32,118 bases of DNA, from contig JBDHSU010000029.1 of NCBI GenBank assembly GCA_039808325.1, forward strand, positions 1-32,118, written 5' to 3'. Numbering within the stretch: the stretch's first letter is position 1; each line of letters begins with the position of its first letter. A program made the translations under genes and the position numbers. The stretch is from JAFKKS01 sp039808325 (GTDB taxonomy: Bacteria > Pseudomonadota > Alphaproteobacteria > Rhizobiales > Xanthobacteraceae). Below, in pieces: positions 1-6,379 of this stretch. Below the pieces are notes generated by a model. It did not search any database and was not told the origin of the DNA. It saw only the letters and a program-made list of their open reading frames with translations.

Positions 1-2
1 AC

Positions 3-164
3 GCGATCGCCGAGCTGCCCCTGAACCAGCGCACCGTGGTCGTGCTGCGCTACTGGTGCGATCTCGATCACCGTTCGATCGCCGACGCGATGGGCCTGCG
101 ACCGGGCACGGTCCGGTCGCTGCTGTCCCGCGCAACGGCACAGCTACGAAGGGACTTCACGTGA
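3..164 (+). CDS. SigE-family RNA polymerase sigma factor, C-terminal fragment
   Basis: Only the last 53 codons are inside the window; the 5' end is cut by the window edge. The reading frame that starts at base 3 carries a sigma-70 region 4 helix-turn-helix: LPLNQRTVVVLRY, then SIADAMGLRPGTVRSLLSR, then a short basic tail ending in TGA. This part of a sigma factor binds the -35 element. The wording (VVVLRYW followed by a charged D-L-D-H turn, then GTVRSLLSRA) is what I associate with SigE-family ECF factors of Actinomycetota rather than with alphaproteobacterial EcfG or FecI types. The stop overlaps the GTG of the next frame (GTGA), as is usual for a sigma gene followed by its partner. It may not belong to the same genome as the rest of the window. 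Confidence 0.75.
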   Translation, partial: AIAELPLNQRTVVVLRYWCDLDHRSIADAMGLRPGTVRSLLSRATAQLRRDFT

Positions 165-415
165 CGAACGCACTCGATGACGCCGTGCGAACCGCGCTGG
201 CCGAGGACGCGCAACGTGCGCCCCGACCACGCGAGTGGACGGGTCCGTCACCACTCGTCGCACTCGACGACCTCCGCGCCGTGCCCCCTGGGCGGGCCCG
301 CCACATGGTCGCCGGGGACAAGAATGACGCCTTTGCGGCCGCGATTCTGGCCTTCTTCGCCGGTCAGGCGCGGCAGGCCTCCGCGCCGGTGGCGGCGGAG
401 AGCCGACCGTCATAA
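161..415 (+). CDS. chimeric ORF: unknown N-terminus joined to an alpha/beta hydrolase tail
   Basis: The GTG start at 161 overlaps the sigma-factor stop in a GTGA coupling. The first ~43 residues (VTNALDDAVRTALAEDAQ and a proline/arginine stretch) look like the start of an actinobacterial protein encoded behind a SigE-type sigma factor; I cannot name it. From about residue 45 (base ~293) the text becomes RARHMVAGDKNDAF followed by AAAILAFFAG, which resembles the conserved C-terminal end of alpha/beta hydrolases: the catalytic His lies in the HMVAGD-ND motif and a last helix follows. An alpha/beta hydrolase beside cysE would suit a rhizobial genome. A hydrolase with only its last ~40 residues and no core cannot work. 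I read this ORF as two unrelated pieces meeting in frame, most likely at an assembly join around 285-296. Confidence 0.45.
   Translation: MTNALDDAVRTALAEDAQRAPRPREWTGPSPLVALDDLRAVPPGRARHMVAGDKNDAFAAAILAFFAGQARQASAPVAAESRPS
293..415 (+). pseudogene. C-terminal remnant of an alpha/beta hydrolase
   Basis: About 40 residues from R-A-R-H-M-V-A-G-D to the TAA at 413-415. The HMVAGDxND motif surrounds the catalytic histidine of one group of alpha/beta hydrolases, and the following hydrophobic helix and low-complexity tail fit the usual end of such proteins. The rest of the enzyme (nucleophile elbow, acid residue) is absent because the sequence upstream of ~290 is of another kind. It is either the true 3' end of a gene whose 5' part lies outside a mis-joined contig, or a genuine truncation. 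Assignment rests on motif recognition only. Confidence 0.45.
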
Positions 416-503
416 GTAGAAGGAACGGTCGCGGCGAAGGCAACGGCAATCGATCCGTGCTACAAGCCCGGCCACTTTGGAAACGGTATATGCGGGTGCT
501 TCC

Positions 504-1346
504 ATGGCTCAGCATCAGACGCGCTTGAAGACCACCATCGGCACCGTCGACCCGGTCTGGGCTCAGATCCGGCGTGAGGCGGAAGAGATCGTGAGTCGCG
601 AGCCGGAACTCGCGAGCTTCATCTATTCTTCTGTTCTGCACCACGAGACCCTGGAAGGCGCCGTTGTCCATCGTTTGGCGGAGCGGCTCGACCATTCGGA
701 CGTATCGGGTGAATTGATCCGGCAGGCTTATGCCGAGGCGCTGCGCGATACACCGCAATTGCGCGATCTGTTTCGCGCCGACATCGCCGCGACGCTCGAT
801 CGCGACCCCGCGGCCGACCGTTGCATCGAACCGTTGCTGTACTTCAAGGGCTTCCACGCCATTCAGACGCACCGTCTCGCACATTGGCTGTGGGGCAAAG
901 GCCGACAGGATTTCGCGTTCTATCTGCAGAGCCGCTCGTCCGCGGTCTTCCAGACCGATATCCATCCGGCGGTGACGGTCGGCCGCGGCATCTTCCTCGA
1001 CCACGCGACCGGACTCGTCGTCGGTGAAACCGCGGTCATCGAGGACGATGTCTCGATGCTGCAGGACGTGACGCTCGGCGGCACCGGCAAGGAGGATGGC
1101 GACCGCCATCCGAAGATCCGTCGCGGCGTCCTCATCGGCGCCGGTGCGAAGATTCTCGGCAATATCGAAGTCGGCGTCTGTGCGCGCATTGCGGCGGGTT
1201 CCGTCGTATTGAAAGCCGTTCCGCCGCGCACGACGGTGGCGGGGGTTCCGGCGCGCGTCGTCGGCGAAGCCGGCTGCGCCGAGCCCGCGCGCTCGATGGA
1301 TCAGTTGCTCAACGACCTTGCGCATAAGTTCGGCGCGGCCGACTGA
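504..1346 (+). CDS. cysE: serine O-acetyltransferase (CysE)
   Basis: It transfers acetyl from acetyl-CoA to L-serine, giving O-acetylserine, the carbon skeleton for cysteine synthesis in the cytoplasm. The 280-residue product has the N-terminal helical SAT domain (about residues 15-140, including FKGFHAIQTHRLAHWLW) and a C-terminal left-handed beta-helix of hexapeptide repeats (about 145-255). The active-site text FLDHATGLVVGE and DVTLGGTGK is present. Length matches the family (about 270-280). I chose ATG 504 (MAQHQTRLK) over the in-frame TTG at 477 because homologues begin near there; neither start has a strong ribosome binding site. An intrinsic-terminator-like hairpin follows 20 bases after the stop, and the next gene is the DUF3126 partner commonly found behind cysE in rhizobia. 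Confidence 0.95.
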   Translation: MAQHQTRLKTTIGTVDPVWAQIRREAEEIVSREPELASFIYSSVLHHETLEGAVVHRLAERLDHSDVSGELIRQAYAEALRDTPQLRDLFRADIAATLDRDPAADRCIEPLLYFKGFHAIQTHRLAHWLWGKGRQDFAFYLQSRSSAVFQTDIHPAVTVGRGIFLDHATGLVVGETAVIEDDVSMLQDVTLGGTGKEDGDRHPKIRRGVLIGAGAKILGNIEVGVCARIAAGSVVLKAVPPRTTVAGVPARVVGEAGCAEPARSMDQLLNDLAHKFGAAD

Positions 1347-1365
1347 AAGAGTTTATGTCTCACGC

Positions 1366-1396
1366 AAAGGCCGTCGCCGGTTTGACGACGGCCTTT
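1366..1396 (+). terminator. hairpin terminator after cysE
   Basis: Perfect 11-bp inverted repeat: AAAGGCCGTCG at 1366-1376 and CGACGGCCTTT at 1386-1396 with a 9-base loop. The right arm ends in TTT followed by CTC, so the U-tract is short. It lies between the cysE stop and the TTG start of the DUF3126 gene, and may act as terminator or attenuator; some read-through into the next gene is likely, because the hairpin ends only 10 bases before that gene's ribosome binding site. Confidence 0.7.
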
Positions 1397-1419
1397 CTCG
1401 ATGAACAGGGAGATCGCCG

Positions 1420-1629
1420 TTGGACGTCAAGGAAATCAGCAAGCTCGACGCCTACCTCAAGCGCTTGTTTGCCAACCCGAAGATTCGTGTCGTTCCGCGC
1501 CCGAAGAAAGATGATTCCGCCGAAGTCTATATCGGCGAGGAATTCATCGGCGTTCTGTTCGTCGACGACGAGGACGACGACCGCTCGTACAATTTCCAGA
1601 TGGCGATCCTCGACACCGACTTGGAGTAG
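1420..1629 (+). CDS. DUF3126 family protein
   Basis: A 69-residue acidic cytoplasmic protein (MDVKEISKLDAYLKRLF, then a core ending in YIGEEFIGVLFVDDEDDD and NFQMAILD). It matches the small alphaproteobacterial DUF3126 family, whose function is unknown and which is typically found just downstream of cysE. The start is TTG at 1420, supported by AGGGAG at 1407-1412, seven bases upstream, and by the family length of about 70 residues. The pattern of two beta-strand-like stretches and a helix suggests a single small alpha/beta domain. A link with cysteine synthesis is inferred only from gene order. Confidence 0.85.
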   Translation: MDVKEISKLDAYLKRLFANPKIRVVPRPKKDDSAEVYIGEEFIGVLFVDDEDDDRSYNFQMAILDTDLE

Positions 1630-1645
1630 GCGTCGCCGCCGAACG

Positions 1646-2353
1646 TCAGGAGGTCGGCGGCGTCAGGCTCGCGAGCAGTTTGTCGAGGCTGGCGGACACC
1701 GTCTGCCAGTCGCCGAGCCAGTCGCGCGGAAAGCGCGCGGTGAGATCGGCGGCGCCGATCCGCCGCTCGTACAGGCAGATCCCGGGAATGCTGGTTGCGT
1801 CGCGCGTGCAGCGCACCAGGAAATGTTCGGGCCGTCCAGGGTCGAACAGAATGTCCTCGCCCTGATAGGGCGTGCCGTCGCGGAACGCGATGCCGATGAG
1901 ACCCGTCGGGTCATTGAATCCCTTTTCCGCCGCGTAGCGCGGATAAATCGTGCGCAGGCGCTCATCGAGCGATAGCGTGCCCGCATTGCCCACGATGCTG
2001 ACGAAGATCTGGTCGGGCCGATGACCCTCGGCCGCGGGCTGCGGCTTCTCGGCCGGGCCGGGCGGCGCGAGGTCGGGCCAGCGGAAGGCGAGATCGAGGC
2101 GGTGCTGGGCGCCGGGCTTGCGCTGGAACGCGACGCGCACGGCGGCGGGCGGAACGTTGAAAGGAACGCCCGCGACGGTCACGGGGAGCGAAGGCGCATC
2201 GGCGGCCGATGCCGCGGGCCAGCGTGGCCAGAGGAGAAACGTCACATAGCCGATCGCCGCCACGCCGACGAGGCTCGCCGCAACGAAACCGGCAAGTGCC
2301 TTATAGCTCACATGCATCGCGCCGAACTTTACCCTCGCGGCCCGTCGTCCCAT
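1646..2353 (-). CDS. conserved membrane-anchored hypothetical protein
   Basis: I do not recognise a functional family. The 235-residue frame has one N-terminal membrane segment (about residues 17-42, from KALAGFVAASLVGVAAIGY through FLLW) followed by a hydrophilic domain, so it is probably an inner-membrane protein with a periplasmic domain of about 190 residues. The domain contains two cysteines in FLVRCTRDATSIPGICLYERR, which could form a disulfide. An alternative ATG at 2317 (MHVSYKAL) would remove 12 residues and put the membrane helix closer to the start; I regard it as equally likely. It is convergent with the DUF3126 gene, and the stops are 16 bases apart. Similar proteins of unknown role are common in rhizobial genomes. 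Confidence 0.75.
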   Translation of the reverse strand: MGRRAARVKFGAMHVSYKALAGFVAASLVGVAAIGYVTFLLWPRWPAASAADAPSLPVTVAGVPFNVPPAAVRVAFQRKPGAQHRLDLAFRWPDLAPPGPAEKPQPAAEGHRPDQIFVSIVGNAGTLSLDERLRTIYPRYAAEKGFNDPTGLIGIAFRDGTPYQGEDILFDPGRPEHFLVRCTRDATSIPGICLYERRIGAADLTARFPRDWLGDWQTVSASLDKLLASLTPPTS

Positions 2354-2432
2354 GGTGGCCTCGGACGCAGGATTGGATCAGCCGCTATCAAACACCACTG
2401 GGGTTAACGAATTGGGTGAGGCATCAGGCGCG

Positions 2433-2448
2433 TTTACCCTTTTTTAAG
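2433..2448 (+). promoter_or_regulatory. weak CtrA-box-like site upstream of small membrane protein
   Basis: TTTA-N7-TTAAG, two departures from the CtrA consensus TTAA-N7-TTAAC, ending 63 bases before the ATG at 2512. It lies in an AT-rich stretch that also contains an isolated TTAAC at 2404-2408. On its own this is weak; it is listed because better sites stand at the same distance from other genes in the window. Confidence 0.25.
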
Positions 2449-2511
2449 GATAAGCTGGCGGCGGCACGCGAGCGGACGCAATATGCCCGCGATCCCTGTG
2501 TCCGAGGCACC

Positions 2512-2844
2512 ATGTCCGTTGCGTTTGTGCAGAGTTTGCTGTCGCTGGCCATCGGCTTTGCGTCGGCGGGATTGATCGCCAGCGCCTATCAATTGGCGAC
2601 GGCACGGCCGCTCAGCTTTCGCCTGTTCGGGCAGCCGGAGCGGGCGAAGGCGCTGGCCGCCGTGCCGCTCCTTGTTTTCGGCGCCCCGTTCGTCATCCTG
2701 CGCAATACGATCCGCAACCGGAGCGTCGTGGAGCGGCGGACTGAACTGGTCGCGGTCGCGACCGTCGTTTCCGGATTTTGGAGCCTGATGTCCGGCACCG
2801 TGGTCGTCATGGGATTGCAGGCGCTCGGCGTTCTCGGTTCCTGA
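2512..2844 (+). CDS. small integral membrane protein (DUF6949-like)
   Basis: A 110-residue protein, mostly hydrophobic, with about three predicted membrane segments: residues 4-27 (FVQSLLSLAIGFASAGLIA), 47-63 (ALAAVPLLVFGAPFVIL) and 80-105 (LVAVATVVSGFWSLMSGTVVVM). A basic patch NTIRNRSVVERR lies between the second and third. I recall similar rhizobial proteins with the same IGFASAGL and FWSLMSGTVVVM stretches, grouped as DUF6949, but function is unknown. ATG 2512 is chosen because the upstream in-frame extension is not membrane-protein-like. No neighbour gives a clear functional hint. Confidence 0.75.
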   Translation: MSVAFVQSLLSLAIGFASAGLIASAYQLATARPLSFRLFGQPERAKALAAVPLLVFGAPFVILRNTIRNRSVVERRTELVAVATVVSGFWSLMSGTVVVMGLQALGVLGS

Positions 2845-2960
2845 GCCATTCCGATTCACGAAAGAGCTTCGTCTCGCCAATCGAGCCGGCGCGTGGCAAA
2901 GTCGCGCCTCCCCATCGCAGAGTGTCCACGAAGCGGCCGGTTGCGAGATTGATCTGTCCG

Positions 2961-2976
2961 GAGCATCGCGATGCTC
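2961..2976. repeat. perfect 16-bp palindrome before the carbonic anhydrase gene
   Basis: GAGCATCGCGATGCTC is its own reverse complement. It ends 20 bases before the ATG at 2997 and just before the AGGAG ribosome binding site. Its left half repeats GGAGCATCGC, the core of the interspersed elements at 13704 and 18382, so it may be a remnant of that repeat family rather than an operator. Confidence 0.55.
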
Positions 2977-2996
2977 CATCGCAGGAGCGTTGAAGA

Positions 2997-3527
2997 ATGC
3001 CGATTTACGAACTCGACGGGCAGCAGCCGAGCCTTCCGGCGGATGGCCGCTATTACATTGCCGATACCGCCGTCATCATCGGCAAGGTCCGCATGCTCAC
3101 GGATGCGAACATCTGGTTCGGCAGCGTGCTGCGCGGCGACAACGAGTGGATCGAGGTCGGCGAGGGCTCGAACGTGCAGGAGAGCTGCACGTTCCACGTC
3201 GACCCCGGCTTTCCGCTCACCGTCGGTCCCGGCTGCACCATCGGCCATAATGTCGTGCTGCACGGCTGCACCATCGGCGCCCACAGTCTCGTCGGCATGG
3301 GCGCCATCATCCTCAACGGCGCGCGCATTGGCGAAAACAGCCTCGTCGGCGCCGGCGCGCTGGTGACGGAGGGCAAGACGTTTCCCGACAATTCGCTGAT
3401 CGTCGGCTCGCCGGCACGTGCGGTGCGCACGCTCGACGAGAAAGGCATCGCCAACGTGCGCCGCGCATCGGAGTGGTACGTGAAGCGCTCGCAGCAATAC
3501 GCGAAAGGCCTCAAGCGCATCGGCTGA
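2997..3527 (+). CDS. gamma-class carbonic anhydrase family protein
   Basis: A 176-residue left-handed beta-helix protein of the gamma carbonic anhydrase (YrdA/PaaY/CaiE) family, forming metal-bound trimers that may hydrate CO2; many members have unproven activity. The three expected zinc-binding histidines are present at 67 (TFHVD), 84 (IGHNV) and 89 (LHGC), with family spacing 17 and 5. RGDNEWIEVGEGSNVQE carries the conserved Arg, Asp and Gln positions. Hexapeptide repeats run from about residue 20 to 145, and a short C-terminal helix packs on the helix. The start ATG 2997 has AGGAG about ten bases upstream. The gene stands alone on the plus strand. Confidence 0.92.
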   Translation: MPIYELDGQQPSLPADGRYYIADTAVIIGKVRMLTDANIWFGSVLRGDNEWIEVGEGSNVQESCTFHVDPGFPLTVGPGCTIGHNVVLHGCTIGAHSLVGMGAIILNGARIGENSLVGAGALVTEGKTFPDNSLIVGSPARAVRTLDEKGIANVRRASEWYVKRSQQYAKGLKRIG

Positions 3528-3571
3528 CGCGGCGAACTGACGCGCTGTGCAGCGATTGCGTTGTCGGACGC

Positions 3572-4024
3572 TCAATCGCTGATGCCGTCTCGCCCTTCGA
3601 TGGTCATCAATGTCGCGGTCAGCAGGGCGACCAGCTTCTCCTGACCGTCGCTTTCCGCGAACACTTCCGTTTGAGCAAGCGTCGGCGTCCTGCCGGCCTT
3701 CACGATCTTGCCGCGCGCGAGGATGCGTTCGCCGACGGCGGGCGCGAGGAGATTGATCTTGAACTCCGTGGTCAAAACGCCTTTCCCGGCAGGCATGAGG
3801 CTGAGCGCGGCGTAGCCCGCCGCGGTGTCGGCAATGGCGCTCAGCGCGCCAGCATGCACGAAGCCGTGCTGCTGCGAGATGGCGGGTGCGGGGTGCATCG
3901 CGATCTCGACAGATCCCGGTGAAACTTTGCCAAGGCTCGCCCCCAGCGTGCGCATGAGCCCTTGTTTCGCAAAGCTCGATCGAATGCGCTCTTGGCCTTC
4001 AGCGCTTTCCGCAGCCCTTGCCAT
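3572..4024 (-). CDS. PaaI-family acyl-CoA thioesterase (hotdog fold)
   Basis: A 150-residue single hotdog domain. The stretch QQHGFVHAGALSAIADTAAGYAAL is the PaaI/4HBT active-site region: HG in the loop, then the long central helix with the conserved Asp. Strands that follow include LTTEFKINLLAPA and a C-terminal VALLTATLMTIEGR. Such enzymes hydrolyse acyl-CoA thioesters in the cytoplasm; the substrate cannot be read from sequence. I chose ATG 4024 (MARAAESAEGQERI) because the much longer open frame upstream has the arginine/proline-rich composition of an untranslated GC-rich frame and reaches past the next gene's terminator. No operon partner is evident. Confidence 0.88.
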   Translation of the reverse strand: MARAAESAEGQERIRSSFAKQGLMRTLGASLGKVSPGSVEIAMHPAPAISQQHGFVHAGALSAIADTAAGYAALSLMPAGKGVLTTEFKINLLAPAVGERILARGKIVKAGRTPTLAQTEVFAESDGQEKLVALLTATLMTIEGRDGISD

Positions 4025-4094
4025 GTCGAACCCCGTTGCATCCTGAAGAGGTTTGTACGCAAGAGGCGCCTTTTGAGAAGGGCGTGTCGCGCTG

Positions 4095-4132
4095 AAAAAA
4101 AGGGCGGCCGGCCTCGGGGGAAGGCCGGCCGC
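4095..4132 (-). terminator. intrinsic terminator of the transglutaminase-like peptidase gene
   Basis: On the minus strand a 10-bp perfect GC stem (GCGGCCGGCC at 4132-4123 with GGCCGGCCGC at 4113-4104) and a 9-base loop are followed by CC and seven Ts (4101-4095). This is a textbook rho-independent terminator placed about 65 bases after the stop of the minus-strand gene at 4198. Confidence 0.85.
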
Positions 4133-4197
4133 GACGAACCCGGTCGTGGGGACGGGGAGGGGCAGGGGACCGGGTGCGCCTAGCTCCGTTTCGGATG

Positions 4198-4821
4198 TCA
4201 GCGCGAAGAGGCGGTGAGCGGCGCCGGCCGCGGATCGCCGAGCGCGACCCATGCGTTCGGGTTCTGCTGCGACTGACGTTTGACGTAGTGATAATTGGTT
4301 TCCGACCAAAGCAGGACTTCGGCGTTCTGGTTGTCGAGGACGAATTCGCCCTTGTCGGTTTTGACGGTGAGCACCGCGTGGCCGTCGCCGTTCTGGTCGC
4401 GCACGACGGTGATCAGCAGCGACGAGAGCGGCCATCCTGCTTCCGCCAGCATGCGGCGCTTGAGCAGCACATAGTCTTCGCAGTCGCCGTATCCGTCATC
4501 GGGGTAGGACCATTTCTCCGCCACGCCCCAGTGGTCCATGTCCGTCATCGGTTTGATGCGTTCATTGACCAGGTTGTTGATGTGTACGAGGTGGGCCCAG
4601 GTCTTCTGCGTGAGGACGATCTCTCGGGCAGGGCCGGCTTGCGGCACGCAGGCCTCCGGCGTCTCCTTGCAGAACTCGACCCAGCCGATCGGGGCGCGCG
4701 TCGCCGTGCCGACCGAGATGAACAGCGCGGGCTCGCTGGCGGCGGCAGCCGCCCCCGCGGTGCCAACGGTCGCGGCGACGATCGCGAATGCTCTTAGTAT
4801 TGTGCGGATTTCTTTTTTCAT
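4198..4821 (-). CDS. secreted transglutaminase-like cysteine peptidase (BTLCP, DUF920)
   Basis: A 207-residue protein with a signal peptide (KK, then a hydrophobic stretch to AGAAAAA; cleavage near residue 28) and a bacterial transglutaminase-like cysteine proteinase domain. The catalytic triad is visible: Cys114 in YGDCEDY, His148 in GDGHAVL and Asp163 in FVLDNQ. Length fits the family (about 200). LapG, the periplasmic protease that releases biofilm adhesins under c-di-GMP control, belongs to the same superfamily, but no lapD or adhesin gene is near, so the substrate is unknown. A PilZ (c-di-GMP-binding type) gene lies next upstream on the same strand. An intrinsic terminator follows, and the 5' region holds two palindromes that may be operators. 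Confidence 0.9.
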   Translation of the reverse strand: MKKEIRTILRAFAIVAATVGTAGAAAAASEPALFISVGTATRAPIGWVEFCKETPEACVPQAGPAREIVLTQKTWAHLVHINNLVNERIKPMTDMDHWGVAEKWSYPDDGYGDCEDYVLLKRRMLAEAGWPLSSLLITVVRDQNGDGHAVLTVKTDKGEFVLDNQNAEVLLWSETNYHYVKRQSQQNPNAWVALGDPRPAPLTASSR

Positions 4822-4910
4822 TGTGACCCCATCCCCTTGTTGAGGTCACTTTTCGCACAAAGAATTTGAGGTCGATCTAAGTTGAGTCGCTAAAGTCGAG
4901 AGATGGATGA

Positions 4911-4931
4911 AAGTACAGATTAACTGTACTT
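4911..4931. promoter_or_regulatory. inverted repeat, possible operator
   Basis: AAGTACAG at 4911-4918 and CTGTACTT at 4924-4931 are perfect 8-bp arms around the 5-base spacer ATTAA. The dyad spacing (centres 13 bases apart) suits a dimeric helix-turn-helix repressor. It sits about 90-110 bases upstream of the start of the minus-strand peptidase gene. No regulator can be named. Confidence 0.45.
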
Positions 4932-4959
4932 GACCCGTTAAGCTTGTGAATACGAAGTT

Positions 4960-4973
4960 CGTAAAATTTTACG
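4960..4973. promoter_or_regulatory. 14-bp perfect palindrome, possible operator
   Basis: CGTAAAATTTTACG equals its own reverse complement. It lies 30 bases from the inverted repeat at 4911-4931, in the same AT-rich promoter region. Its A/T core is unlike the local base composition. It could be a second operator or simply curved promoter DNA. Confidence 0.4.
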
Positions 4974-5087
4974 GATTGCGGTCTTGCCGGCCGGAAAGCG
5001 AGCCGAGCGCCGACGATACGCCGCCGCGGCGCATGGCGCCGACGGTGCGAGAGGTTCCCGATGATCGGATGAAGAAGGCGCCGGGCT

Positions 5088-5705
5088 TTATTCGCCGGTG
5101 ACGGCTTCTTCGAGGAAGTCCGGGTGCTGCAGCCGCGTGAATTCGACGGCGAAGCCGTCTTCCTTGACGCGGATGACGCGCGCCTGGGTGCGGCCGAGCT
5201 TGATGAGCGCGCCGACCGGCGGCTTGGTCGCACAGGCGACGGCGGCGCCCGACAACGACATATCGATGATCTGGCAGGGGATCGTTTCCCCGTCCGGCAG
5301 CGTCATGACCGAGCGCGTGTTGCGCGGCACCAGACGTCCATGCCGGCGGTCTTCGGGGAGGCCGAGAATATGCCGGTTGGCGAGCCAGGTGAGCTGCGAG
5401 GCGAGCTTGTCGCGCTTGCGCGGCGTCGCCGCGATGGTCATCGCGAAGCCGTTCTGGAGCGCGCGGGTGACCGTGCCCTCGAGCCGGCCGACGTGGTCGA
5501 TATAGGCGATGATGCGTTCGCCCGGCCGCCCGATCATCGGCGCGACGAGCGCCATGCCGCCCGGCGACATGTCGACGACCTGGCACGGAAATTCGCGCCG
5601 GTCGGACAACATGTAACGCCCGAGGAGATTGACGCGCACACGCTGGAAACGCCGGCGCTCGTCGCTGAGCGGCGGCGCGCTTATGTTTTTTTGTGGAAGC
5701 GACAT
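5088..5705 (-). CDS. tandem PilZ-domain protein
   Basis: A 205-residue cytoplasmic protein with two PilZ domains, the c-di-GMP receptor fold. Domain 1 (about residues 15-95) has the RxxxR motif at Arg18-Arg22 (RRFQR) and DxSxxG at Asp45-Ser47-Gly50 (DMSPGG). Domain 2 (about 118-195) has RxxxR at Arg124-Arg128 (RLVPR) and DxSxxG at Asp148-Ser150-Gly153 (DMSLSG). Both domains thus keep the ligand-binding residues and could bind c-di-GMP. I chose ATG 5705 (MSLPQKN); a TTG at 5753 would add 16 residues. A near-perfect CtrA-type box lies 53 bases upstream of this ATG. Upstream on the same strand is a PAS-domain gene whose stop is at 5795. Confidence 0.9.
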   Translation of the reverse strand: MSLPQKNISAPPLSDERRRFQRVRVNLLGRYMLSDRREFPCQVVDMSPGGMALVAPMIGRPGERIIAYIDHVGRLEGTVTRALQNGFAMTIAATPRKRDKLASQLTWLANRHILGLPEDRRHGRLVPRNTRSVMTLPDGETIPCQIIDMSLSGAAVACATKPPVGALIKLGRTQARVIRVKEDGFAVEFTRLQHPDFLEEAVTGE

Positions 5706-5757
5706 GCGCGGCAGCCTTGCGGAGTTCAGGTCGTCGCGCTCCAGGCTAGGCAAGCAA

Positions 5758-5774
5758 GGTTAAGACGCGGTTAG
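5758..5774 (-). promoter_or_regulatory. CtrA-box-like site upstream of the PilZ gene
   Basis: Read on the minus strand the site is CTAACC-N5-TTAACC. It differs in one base from the extended CtrA consensus TTAACC-N5-TTAACC. It lies between the PAS-gene stop (5795) and the PilZ ATG (5705), 53 bases from that ATG, a normal distance for a promoter-proximal activator site. CtrA is the essential cell-cycle response regulator of alphaproteobacteria and often controls motility and c-di-GMP genes. Confidence 0.5.
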
Positions 5775-5794
5775 CTCCAGTGATCGTCTGTCAC

Positions 5795-6379
5795 CTAGCG
5801 TTGACCACCGTCGTGGACGACCAGATGCCGGCGAATGTCGGCGACATCCTCCGGGATGGTCACGACTGGGATTGGCACACGGTCGTGCCGGGGCCCGAGG
5901 AATCGGTGCCCTGTAATCGCCAAGGTCTCGACCGGCGTCGCGCCGATCCAGAAAGGGACGTTGAGCGGCGCGATCGCCCCCATGATGCGCATATGCGTCT
6001 TTCCGCGCAGCGTCAGGGGAAGCAGAAGAATCTCCAGTTCCACCGAAAGGTCGCTGCTGGTCCAGCCGACAGCGCCAATGACCAGGCCAACCGACTCGCT
6101 CGCGATGATCCGCGTCAGGTCGAGCAATACGCGCTGTTTGGGCGCGTCCCAAAGGTCGATGAAGGCGCGGCCCTTCAATTCGCCTCCGAAAAGCGCGCAA
6201 AGCCGTGTCCCTGACAGGCGGAAAGGGTGCCTTTCCTGGGCGTTAAAGGCGATAATGAAAGTGTCGCTCAAGGCCGCGCGGATGGCCGCCGGGTCGATTT
6301 CGCTGCGGTCGGGCGCCGGACGGTCGCCGCGCTGCATATTCCAATAATCAAAGATCAGACGGTTTGACGGGTGTTTCAT
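5795..6379 (-). CDS. PAS-domain protein (PAS_5/DUF1488-like rhizobial family)
   Basis: A 194-residue cytoplasmic protein made of one PAS-type domain of the kind seen in short stand-alone alphaproteobacterial proteins (Pfam PAS_5). It starts MKHPSNRLIFDYWNMQRGDRP, a typical opening for the family, and continues with FIIAFNAQERHPFRLSGTRL, CALFGGELKGRAFIDLW and IMGAIAPLN. There is no output domain, so it may bind a ligand and act on a partner, or be a regulator of unknown type. ATG 6379 has GGAG (complement of 6386-6389) seven bases upstream; an upstream start at 6421 is less likely. It may be co-transcribed with the PilZ gene 89 bases downstream, although a CtrA-like site lies between. The Pfam label is from memory. 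Confidence 0.82.
   Translation of the reverse strand: MKHPSNRLIFDYWNMQRGDRPAPDRSEIDPAAIRAALSDTFIIAFNAQERHPFRLSGTRLCALFGGELKGRAFIDLWDAPKQRVLLDLTRIIASESVGLVIGAVGWTSSDLSVELEILLLPLTLRGKTHMRIMGAIAPLNVPFWIGATPVETLAITGHRFLGPRHDRVPIPVVTIPEDVADIRRHLVVHDGGQR

Larger units (their letters stand above)
4822..5087. other. AT-rich intergenic region with two palindromes
   Basis: The 266 bases between the PilZ gene and the transglutaminase-like gene (both minus) are clearly richer in A/T than the surroundings, especially 4855-4975. They hold no plausible ORF. They contain the inverted repeats at 4911-4931 and 4960-4973 listed separately. The position makes this the promoter region of the peptidase gene. Confidence 0.6.

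Noticed and set aside
144..1325. 393-residue open frame on the minus strand across cysE
   Set aside because: It is antisense to cysE, has the Arg/Asp-rich composition of a GC-rich shadow frame and contains no recognisable motif, whereas cysE on the plus strand is unmistakable.
4025..4435. N-terminal extension of the thioesterase frame
   Set aside because: Residues before MARAAESA are arginine/proline-rich and cross the terminator of the neighbouring gene; the family length is reached from ATG 4024.
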